From NCBI GenBank assembly GCA_001769005.1, contig MENE01000098.1, positions 1 to 5,533 on the forward strand: DNA of 5,533 nucleotides, in the 5' to 3' direction. Below, one piece after another: positions 1 to 5,349 of this stretch (within the stretch, counting starts at the first letter, position 1; every line of letters starts with the position of its first letter). The notes below the pieces were generated by a model. That model saw only the letters and a list, made by a program, of their open reading frames with translations. It did no database searches and was not told where the DNA came from. Source of the DNA: Bacteroidetes bacterium GWA2_31_9b. GTDB lineage: Bacteria > Bacteroidota > Bacteroidia > Bacteroidales > UBA12077. Both the position numbers and the translations under genes were made by a program.

Positions 1-1544
1 CTCAAATTGCTCTTGATATTCTTAAAAAAGGTGGAAATGCAATTGATGCAGCCATTGCAGCAAATGCTGCTTTGGGTTTGATGGAACCAACTGGTAACGG
101 AATTGGTGGCGATTTATTTGCCATAATATGGGATGCAAAAACCCAAAAGTTATATGGTTTAAATGCAAGCGGACGTTCACCAAAATCGCTTACACTTGAG
201 TATTTTAAACAGAATGGATATTCTAAAGTTCCATCACATGGACCACTTTCTGTTTCTGTTCCCGGATGCGTTGATGGTTGGTTCGAAATGCACAAGAAAT
301 TTGGTTCTATGAAAATGACCGATATTCTTAAACCTGCAATTGATTACGCTCGCGAAGGATTTCCTGTAAGTGAGCTCATAGCGTATTACTGGAACAGCAA
401 TTCTCGATTTTTAAAAGATTTCGACGGATTTAAAGAAATTTATATGCCCAATGGCAATGCTCCACAAAAAGGAGAAATATTTAAAAATCCTTATTTGGCA
501 AATACACTAGAGAAAATAGCAATAGGAGGACGCGATGTTTTTTACAAAGGAGAAATAGCCAAAAAAATTGATGAGTATATGAAACGTCAAGGTGGATTTT
601 TATCATACGATGACCTAGCAAGTCACACGTCGGAATGGATTGAGCCAGTTTCTACGAATTACAGAGGATATGATGTATGGGAATTACCCCCAAACGGACA
701 AGGTATTGCTGCACTACAAATACTGAATATTCTTGAACAATACGATATTGCATCAATGGGTTTTGGCAGTGCCGAATATCTTCATGTATTAATTGAAGCT
801 AAGAAACTTGCATTCGAAGATCGTGCAAAATATTATGCTGATCCGGCATTTGCGAATGTGCCTGTTGAACAATTAATTTCTAAAGAATATGCATTAAAAC
901 GCAAAGAATTAATAAACCCAAACCGTGCTGCTCGTGCATTTACACCTGGCGAACTGGAACAAGGCAATACCATTTATATGACAGTTGCCGACCAATATGG
1001 GAATATGGTTTCGTTAATTCAAAGTAATTATCGAGGAATGGGTTCCGGAATGACTCCGGAAGGCTTGGGATTTGTTATCCAGGATCGTGGCGAAATGTTT
1101 ACCCTTGAAGAAGGACATGCGAACTGCTTTGCTTCAGGTAAAAGGCCTTTTCATACTATTATTCCTGCTTTTATTACTAAAGATGGCAAACCATTTATGA
1201 GTTTTGGAGTAATGGGTGGAGCTATGCAACCGCAAGGCCATGTTCAGATTGTTGTAAATATGATTGATTTCGGAATGAACCTTCAGGAAGCTGGCGATGC
1301 ACCACGAATGCAACATTTAGGAAGTTCTGAACCAACAGGTGAAAAAATGACTGATGGTGGAACTCTTGTTCTCGAATCAGGATTTGATTACGAAGTAATT
1401 CGTGAATTGATGAAAAAAGGACATAAAATTGCTTATGATTTAGGTGGATATGGTGGATACCAAGCAATTCTATGGGATGAGAAAAACGGGGTTTACTTTG
1501 GTGCCTCTGAATCACGAAAAGATGGACAAGCGGCAGGATATTAA
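1..1544 (+). CDS. ggt: Gamma-glutamyltransferase-family Ntn hydrolase, 5'-truncated
   Basis: The frame is open from base 3 to the TAA at 1542-1544 (513 visible residues). The start codon lies outside the window, so the Met codon at 72 is internal. The visible N-terminus carries the family signature (GGNAIDAAIAA, residues 10-20, then EPTGNGIGGDLF). These enzymes are made as one chain that cuts itself before a Thr, which becomes the N-terminal nucleophile. Here that is Thr323 (codon 969-971) in GNTIYMTVAD, giving a small subunit of about 191 residues. The oxyanion Gly-Gly (405-406) sits in GVMGGAMQPQGH, typical of the subfamily that includes Bacillus YwrD-like proteins. Residues binding the gamma-glutamyl group in E. 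coli GGT appear substituted (see findings), so the substrate may not be glutathione. Family assignment is firm; substrate, and whether a signal peptide exists, are unknown. Confidence 0.93.
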   Translation, partial: QIALDILKKGGNAIDAAIAANAALGLMEPTGNGIGGDLFAIIWDAKTQKLYGLNASGRSPKSLTLEYFKQNGYSKVPSHGPLSVSVPGCVDGWFEMHKKFGSMKMTDILKPAIDYAREGFPVSELIAYYWNSNSRFLKDFDGFKEIYMPNGNAPQKGEIFKNPYLANTLEKIAIGGRDVFYKGEIAKKIDEYMKRQGGFLSYDDLASHTSEWIEPVSTNYRGYDVWELPPNGQGIAALQILNILEQYDIASMGFGSAEYLHVLIEAKKLAFEDRAKYYADPAFANVPVEQLISKEYALKRKELINPNRAARAFTPGELEQGNTIYMTVADQYGNMVSLIQSNYRGMGSGMTPEGLGFVIQDRGEMFTLEEGHANCFASGKRPFHTIIPAFITKDGKPFMSFGVMGGAMQPQGHVQIVVNMIDFGMNLQEAGDAPRMQHLGSSEPTGEKMTDGGTLVLESGFDYEVIRELMKKGHKIAYDLGGYGGYQAILWDEKNGVYFGASESRKDGQAAGY

Positions 1545-1560
1545 TTACGAATTACGAATT
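1543..1560. repeat. Short 7-bp tandem repeat at the end of the ggt-family gene
   Basis: AATTACG occurs twice in tandem (1543-1549, 1550-1556), followed by a partial third copy, AATT (1557-1560). The array begins within the TAA stop codon. The repeat is short and A/T-rich, so it may be slipped-strand expansion or a fragment of a dispersed intergenic repeat. No function can be assigned. Confidence 0.45.
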
Positions 1561-1597
1561 TAACCTGATATCATATAAATATTTAAACTTAATCCTT

Positions 1598-1834
1598 ATG
1601 ATCTTCAATTTATTTAAGAAAAAGAAAAAAACAATTCAGTTGAAGGACTTATATGGAAATTCCTTATCAGTAGGAGATAGGGTTGAATCTCTCCGATATG
1701 ATCTTGGAATTTGCACATTAATTGATACTGAAAAGGGATTCGAATATGAATCAGAATCTAGCGGGCAGAAAGTGAGTTATGCAAAAATGATTGATGCTGC
1801 AACGACACTGCAGAAGGTTAAGAAGATAAGTTGA
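1598..1834 (+). CDS. Conserved-looking 78-aa protein of unknown function
   Basis: I do not recognise a named family. The 78-residue product opens with a short hydrophobic/basic head (MIFNLFKKKKK), then has a compact body that looks beta-rich: SVGDRVESLRYDLGICTLI, then EYESESSGQKVSYAKMIDA, then QKVKK at the tail. A GD-R-V turn followed by alternating hydrophobic residues resembles small SH3/Tudor-like barrels, but this is only an impression. There is one Cys and no signal peptide or full membrane helix, so it is probably cytoplasmic, perhaps peripherally bound through the Lys cluster. It starts 53 bp after the ggt-family stop and ends 114 bp before nrfH. No terminator separates it from the upstream gene, so cotranscription is possible. 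ATG 1598 is the only sensible start. Balanced composition supports a real gene. Confidence 0.7.
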   Translation: MIFNLFKKKKKTIQLKDLYGNSLSVGDRVESLRYDLGICTLIDTEKGFEYESESSGQKVSYAKMIDAATTLQKVKKIS

Positions 1835-1910
1835 TATTACAGGTTTATTTATAACAATTTTAAATTATCGGATATTAAGCATTAAATTACTTTTAATCTT
1901 AATTATTCTT

Positions 1911-1918
1911 TAATTTTG
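1911..1918 (+). promoter_or_regulatory. Candidate Bacteroidota -7 promoter element for nrfHA
   Basis: TAATTTTG matches the TAnnTTTG -7 consensus of the primary sigma factor in Bacteroidota. It lies 30 bp before the nrfH ATG, implying a leader of roughly 25 nt. No clear TTTG -33 element is visible about 20 bp upstream, so the promoter may be weak or need an activator. The match is short in A/T-rich DNA and may be chance. Confidence 0.4.
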
Positions 1919-1941
1919 GTTTAAGAATTAAAATCAATTGC

Positions 1942-1956
1942 TGAATCTATGATTCA
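1942..1956. promoter_or_regulatory. Perfect 6-bp inverted repeat spanning the nrfH start codon
   Basis: TGAATC and GATTCA (1942-1947 and 1951-1956) flank TAT at 1948-1950, and the nrfH ATG begins at 1949. As RNA it could form a 6-bp hairpin with a 3-nt loop holding the start codon. As DNA it could be a dyad operator just downstream of the predicted transcription start. A 6-bp dyad is not rare by chance, so function is speculative. Confidence 0.2.
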
Positions 1957-2530
1957 TTTGATAAAAAGACTTATCCCACCTGATAAATGGAAATTCCCTG
2001 TTCTAATTATGTTAGGAATATTTTTTGGACTTTTTATTTATTCATTCCATATTTCTAAAGCAACCTCATACTTATCTGATAATCCTGAAACCTGTATTAA
2101 TTGCCACATAATGGTTCCGCAATATGCCACATGGAATCATAGCTCTCATCGCGAATTTACATCATGTAATGAATGCCATGTGCCTCATAACAACTTTTTT
2201 TCACATTATTATTTTAAAGCAAAAGATGGACTACGACATGCAACTATATTTACATTAAGAGCTGAACCACAGGTAATTCATATTAAAGAAGCCGGAGTTC
2301 AGGTTGTTCAGAATAATTGTATCCGTTGTCATTCCAACCTTATAAACTCTGCATCTTTAATGGTTCATAATGTTAATCATAAGACAAATAGAGAAACCAG
2401 ATTATGCTGGGAGTGCCATAAAGAAACTCCACATGGCAGAGTAAACAGTCTTTCGAGTACACCCAATGCATTAGTACCTTTGCTTAAAAGTCCTGTTCCG
2501 CAATGGCTAAAAGAATTAACTGATAAATAA
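1949..2530 (+). CDS. nrfH: NrfH, tetraheme membrane subunit of cytochrome c nitrite reductase
   Basis: NrfH belongs to the NapC/NirT family. It oxidises menaquinol and passes electrons to NrfA while anchoring it to the inner membrane. The 193-residue product has one N-terminal transmembrane helix (about 17-34) and four heme c motifs: Cys49-His53, Cys73-His77, Cys124-His128 and Cys153-His157. The first is followed by Met55 (CINCHIM), the CxxCHxM form known in NrfH, where Met can ligate heme 1. The segment FKAKDGLRH (89-97) carries the Lys/Asp residues typical of the quinol site region. Length and spacing fit complete family members. nrfA follows after 15 bp, so the two are almost certainly cotranscribed. 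ATG 1949 places the basic residues (KR) just before the helix, as expected for an uncleaved N-in anchor. No Shine-Dalgarno is visible, which is normal for this phylum. Confidence 0.96.
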   Translation: MIHLIKRLIPPDKWKFPVLIMLGIFFGLFIYSFHISKATSYLSDNPETCINCHIMVPQYATWNHSSHREFTSCNECHVPHNNFFSHYYFKAKDGLRHATIFTLRAEPQVIHIKEAGVQVVQNNCIRCHSNLINSASLMVHNVNHKTNRETRLCWECHKETPHGRVNSLSSTPNALVPLLKSPVPQWLKELTDK

Positions 2531-2545
2531 ATAAAATTAAATAGT

Positions 2546-4048
2546 ATGAAACCAATCAGCGATCAAATAAAGGAAAAACCATGGTTAGGATGGGCAATTT
2601 TCTTTAGTACCATTATTGTCGTTTTCTTTCTTGGTTTACTGGCATTGTCGATCATTGAACGACGCACAGAAGCTGTATTTGCATACACTCCTAAGGTAGA
2701 ATACACACAATGGGAGCCACGTAACGAAGTTTGGGGTCAAAATTTCCCTCGTCAATACAATAGGTATATGCAAACTGCCGACACTTCTTTTGCAAGTAAA
2801 TACAATGGTGGTGCAATGCGCGATATGCTTGCCGAAGATCCAAGATTAGTTGTTCTTTGGGCAGGATATGCATTCTCAAAAGAATATTCTCAAGGTCGAG
2901 GCCATTATTACGCAATTAATGATATCCAAAATATCTTGCGAACAGGAGCACCTATGGAAGGGCAAAAAAGCCCTCAGCCGAGTACATGTTGGACATGTAA
3001 AAGTCCTGATGTTCCAAGAGTGATGCAGGAAGTTGGAATAGCTGAATTTTATAAAGGAAGTTGGGATACCCGTGGTGCTGAAATAATGAATTTTATTGGA
3101 TGTGCCGACTGCCACGATGCTCAAAACATGAATCTGCGAATAACTCGTCCTGCACTTGTTGAAGCATATGATCGCAGAGGATTGGATATCAACAAGGTAA
3201 GCCATCAGGATATGCGTTCACTGGTTTGTGCTCAATGCCATGTTGAATATTATTTTCAGGGTGAAGACAAGTATCTTGTATTTCCTTGGGATAAGGGTTT
3301 TACAGTAGAGGATGTAGAAGAATATTATGATAGCTATACTTTTAAAGATTGGACACATGCAATAAGTAAAACACCTATGTTAAAGGCTCAACATCCCGAT
3401 TTTGAGATTTTCAATTCAGGAATACATGCTCAACGAGGTTTATCATGTGCCGATTGCCATATGCCTTATATGAATGAAGGTGGACAAAAATTTACGGATC
3501 ACAAAATCCAAAGTCCATTAAATAATGTAGCAAACACTTGTCAGGTTTGCCATAGAGAGGAAACCCCAAAACTTATTGCAAATGTGTATGAGCGACAAGA
3601 TAAAATAAAACAAAATAGAGATAAGCTGGAAGAACTTTTGGTTCGTGCTCATGTTGAAGCGGGAAAAGCATGGGAACTGGGAGCTAAGGAAATCGAAATG
3701 CAAGCCATATTGCAAGATATAAGACATGCACAATGGCGTTGGGATTTTATTGCTGCGTCACATGGTGGTTCGTTCCATAGCCCAATAGAATGTTCGAGAA
3801 TAATATCTACAGGTATTGATATTGCTCAGGAATCTAGAATTAAGCTTGCCCGTTTATTGGCCAGTTATGGTTATAATAAAGAAGTACCTTATCCTGATAT
3901 TGACACTAAAGAAAAAGCACAAAAATACATCGGGCTTGACATGCAAAAATTAAATGCCGATAAAGAAAAATTCATTAAAGAAGTTATTCCGCAATGGAAA
4001 AAACAAGCTGAAGAAAGAGAGAAAACTTATGCAATAAAAAACCTATAA
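2546..4048 (+). CDS. nrfA: NrfA, pentaheme ammonia-forming cytochrome c nitrite reductase
   Basis: NrfA reduces nitrite to ammonium with six electrons outside the inner membrane (respiratory ammonification). The 500-residue protein has a hydrophobic N-terminal segment (about 14-36) and five heme sites. The active-site heme has the special CxxCK motif, Cys148-Lys152 (CWTCK); the other four are CxxCH at 186-190, 228-232, 301-305 and 332-336. Catalytic residues match those known from E. coli and Wolinella enzymes: Arg132 in LRTGAP, 20 residues before the Lys ligand; Tyr235 in CAQCHVEYYF; and His283 in MLKAQHPDFE. Calcium ligands Glu234, Tyr235, Lys280 and Gln282 are also in place. HGGSFHSP (406-413) is another family hallmark. 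It lies 15 bp after nrfH and ends just before a strong terminator. The N-terminus may be an uncleaved anchor or a signal peptide cut near TEA (41-43). Confidence 0.98.
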   Translation: MKPISDQIKEKPWLGWAIFFSTIIVVFFLGLLALSIIERRTEAVFAYTPKVEYTQWEPRNEVWGQNFPRQYNRYMQTADTSFASKYNGGAMRDMLAEDPRLVVLWAGYAFSKEYSQGRGHYYAINDIQNILRTGAPMEGQKSPQPSTCWTCKSPDVPRVMQEVGIAEFYKGSWDTRGAEIMNFIGCADCHDAQNMNLRITRPALVEAYDRRGLDINKVSHQDMRSLVCAQCHVEYYFQGEDKYLVFPWDKGFTVEDVEEYYDSYTFKDWTHAISKTPMLKAQHPDFEIFNSGIHAQRGLSCADCHMPYMNEGGQKFTDHKIQSPLNNVANTCQVCHREETPKLIANVYERQDKIKQNRDKLEELLVRAHVEAGKAWELGAKEIEMQAILQDIRHAQWRWDFIAASHGGSFHSPIECSRIISTGIDIAQESRIKLARLLASYGYNKEVPYPDIDTKEKAQKYIGLDMQKLNADKEKFIKEVIPQWKKQAEEREKTYAIKNL

Positions 4049-4059
4049 AAAATGAATGG

Positions 4060-4090
4060 ATCCGAAGAATTGTACTTCGGATTTTTTATT
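4060..4090 (+). terminator. Rho-independent terminator after nrfHA
   Basis: TCCGAAG (4061-4067) pairs perfectly with CTTCGGA (4075-4081) around a 7-nt loop, and A4060-T4082 can add an eighth pair. A T-run follows at once (4082-4087, then ATTT). It starts 11 bp after the nrfA stop and closes the nrfHA transcription unit, separating it from yidD. Confidence 0.88.
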
Positions 4091-4129
4091 TAGCTACAAA
4101 AAAGATAATTACGAAATCAGATAAAGTAA

Positions 4130-4137
4130 TACCTTTG
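4130..4137 (+). promoter_or_regulatory. Candidate Bacteroidota -7 promoter element for yidD
   Basis: TACCTTTG is an exact match to the TAnnTTTG -7 consensus. It lies 23 bp before the yidD ATG, directly after the nrfHA terminator, where a new promoter is needed. No good TTTG -33 element is seen at the usual distance. Confidence 0.5.
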
Positions 4138-4160
4138 ATAAAATTTGAACAAACAATTTG

Positions 4161-4454
4161 ATGCTGGGATTATTAAAAAAGATAGTCGGTTATATATTTC
4201 TAATACCAATTTATTTTTATAAGTGGGTAATATCACCATATACTCCTGCATCATGCAGACATACTCCAACATGTTCGCAATATGCTGTTGATGCAATTAA
4301 AATGTATGGCCCATTTACTGGAGGTTTGCTTTCAATAAATCGTATTTCACGATGCCATCCATGGGGAACTCATGGTTACGATCCGGTACCAAAAATCTTA
4401 GTTAAAAAATACAAACCATTCAAAAAAGGAAAATATTCGGTACTTAATAAATAG
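4161..4454 (+). CDS. yidD: YidD, membrane protein insertion efficiency factor
   Basis: YidD (formerly DUF37) is a small inner-membrane-associated protein that assists YidC-dependent insertion of membrane proteins. The 97-residue product has an amphipathic/hydrophobic N-terminal segment (about 8-26) and the family's conserved core: SCRHTPTCSQYA (31-42, Cys32 and Cys38), then RISRCHPWG (61-69, Cys65) and GYDPVP (72-77). The tail is Lys-rich. Length is normal for the family. I chose ATG 4161; the TTG codon immediately before it (4158) is in frame but a less likely start. In many bacteria yidD sits in the rpmH-rnpA-yidC cluster. Here it stands alone, between a terminator and a 118-bp gap, with its own candidate promoter, so it is probably monocistronic. 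Confidence 0.95.
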   Translation: MLGLLKKIVGYIFLIPIYFYKWVISPYTPASCRHTPTCSQYAVDAIKMYGPFTGGLLSINRISRCHPWGTHGYDPVPKILVKKYKPFKKGKYSVLNK

Positions 4455-4500
4455 TTCAGGTAACACTTCATTTAGCATTAACAAACAATCTACTCAATCA

Positions 4501-4532
4501 ATTGACTTGTATTATAATTTTTTCTACATTTA
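4501..4532 (+). promoter_or_regulatory. Candidate promoter for the HMA-lipoprotein/DoxX/SCO run
   Basis: TACATTTA (4525-4532) matches seven of eight positions of the extended TAnnTTTG pattern (last base A). A TTG at 4502-4504 lies 20 bp upstream, the usual place for a -33 element. The start codon at 4573 would give a leader of about 35 nt. No terminator hairpin is seen after yidD in this 118-bp gap, so some read-through is possible. Confidence 0.35.
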
Positions 4533-4572
4533 GAATTCATAAATGTTATACTCAAATTCTAAATAAAAAATT

Positions 4573-4917
4573 ATGAAAATTAAAACTCTAATTATACTAG
4601 CTATTCTATTTGTTTTTTCTTGTCAAAACACTCCAAAAGAAAATACAAAGCAAGTGGAAACAATAATTAATCAGAACGATTTGGCAAATGCTCAAAAAGT
4701 AGAAATCAATATTGAGGGAATGACATGTACCGGATGCGAAAATGCAATACAAAAAACAATAGATAATTTTGATGGAGTTTATTCATCTAAAGCTGACTTT
4801 AAAAAAGGGATAGCTGTTTTTGAATTTGATTCAACTAAAGTTGATATTATAAAAGTGAAAGATGCAATTAACGAATTAGGTTATAAAGTTAAAAATCATA
4901 GCATATTAAATGAATAA
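4573..4917 (+). CDS. HMA-domain lipoprotein, putative extracytoplasmic metal (copper) binder
   Basis: The 114-residue product starts with a lipoprotein signal peptide: MKIK, a hydrophobic stretch (5-15) and a lipobox-like VFSC with Cys17 as the predicted lipidated residue. A polar linker (about 18-41) leads to one heavy-metal-associated domain (about 42-107) with the metal-binding loop GMTCTGCE (Cys52, Cys55). The order of strands and helices, including INELGYKV near the end, fits the ferredoxin-like fold of copper chaperones and P-type ATPase metal domains. Classical members are cytoplasmic; this one should act outside the inner membrane. Gln at position +2 after the Cys argues against inner-membrane retention, if enterobacterial sorting rules apply. 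The DoxX-like gene follows after 36 bp and the SCO-like gene after that, suggesting copper handling. The metal could also be mercury or another soft metal. Confidence 0.88.
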   Translation: MKIKTLIILAILFVFSCQNTPKENTKQVETIINQNDLANAQKVEINIEGMTCTGCENAIQKTIDNFDGVYSSKADFKKGIAVFEFDSTKVDIIKVKDAINELGYKVKNHSILNE

Positions 4918-4922
4918 TTTTC

Positions 4923-4944
4923 TTAATTAAATTTTTAATTAAAT
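4923..4944. repeat. Pair of 10-bp direct repeats between the HMA and DoxX-type genes
   Basis: TTAATTAAAT occurs at 4923-4932 and again at 4935-4944, with a 12-bp period. Each copy contains the palindrome TTAATTAA, so the two can also fold back on each other. It could be a regulatory site or simply low-complexity A/T spacer. It lacks the GC-rich stem expected of a terminator. Confidence 0.35.
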
Positions 4945-4953
4945 CAGCATAAT

Positions 4954-5331
4954 ATGAAAAATCTAACTACTATTGGTCGAATTCTCTTTGGTTTACCATT
5001 TGGAATAATTGGTTTGAACCACTTTATTGTGGCTGATTTTTATACTGGCATGGTTAGTACATTTATCCCTGGTGCAGGATTCACAATTCTATTAACCGGT
5101 ATTGCTCTTATTGCTGCATCAATAAGTATTATTATTAAAATGTATATAAAACTTTCTTGCATTCTCTTAGCAATTCTTCTTTTTATTTTTATAATGGTTA
5201 TTCATATACCAAATTTATTTAACCATTCGGAATCAATGTTAGCACTTATGGCACTTTTAAAGGATACTGCACTTATGGGTGGAGCACTTATGATTGCTGG
5301 TATTTATCATGAAGAAAAAAACGAATCCTGA
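4954..5331 (+). CDS. DoxX-type four-helix membrane protein
   Basis: The 125-residue product is almost wholly hydrophobic, with four predicted membrane helices at about 5-25, 42-62, 66-86 and 97-117. The start GRILFGLPFGIIGLNHFI (8-25), the HIPNL segment (84-88) after helix 3, and LLKDTALMGGALMIAG (101-116) in helix 4 are typical of the DoxX/DoxD-like family. That family includes a terminal-oxidase subunit in Acidianus and many uncharacterised bacterial proteins linked to redox stress or thiol chemistry. No biochemical role can be read from sequence. It lies 36 bp after the HMA lipoprotein and 18 bp before the SCO-like gene, in the same direction, so one operon is likely. His23 and His84, lying in or next to helices, are possible ligand or redox sites, but that is inference. 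Confidence 0.8.
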   Translation: MKNLTTIGRILFGLPFGIIGLNHFIVADFYTGMVSTFIPGAGFTILLTGIALIAASISIIIKMYIKLSCILLAILLFIFIMVIHIPNLFNHSESMLALMALLKDTALMGGALMIAGIYHEEKNES

Positions 5332-5349
5332 ATTTCATAACTAATAAAT

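Noticed and set aside
2..295. Open reverse-strand frame of 97 codons
   Set aside because: It lies entirely opposite the well-supported ggt-family gene, and its translation shows no recognisable domain pattern.
1134..1515. Two overlapping reverse-strand open frames
   Set aside because: Both are antisense to the conserved small-subunit region of the ggt-family gene, and their translations look like noise rich in His and Ser.
1881..1897. ATTAAA/TTTAAT hairpin in the gap before nrfH
   Set aside because: It is a 6-bp stem of A-T pairs in very A/T-rich DNA, expected by chance, and too weak for a terminator.
2691..3733. Three reverse-strand open frames within nrfA
   Set aside because: They are antisense shadows of nrfA, whose heme motifs and catalytic residues are intact on the + strand.
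4158..4160. TTG as the start codon of yidD
   Set aside because: It directly precedes an in-frame ATG, adds only one residue, and has no better upstream context; ATG 4161 is the simpler choice.
4513..4518. TATAAT resembling a sigma-70 -10 box, with TTGACT at 4502-4507
   Set aside because: The two elements are only 5 bp apart, far from the 16-18 bp needed, and this phylum uses a different consensus.
4923..4944. Fold-back of the TTAATTAAAT copies as a terminator
   Set aside because: The stem is made only of A-T pairs with a loop of about 2 nt and no following T-run, so it would not terminate, and the genes around it look cotranscribed.
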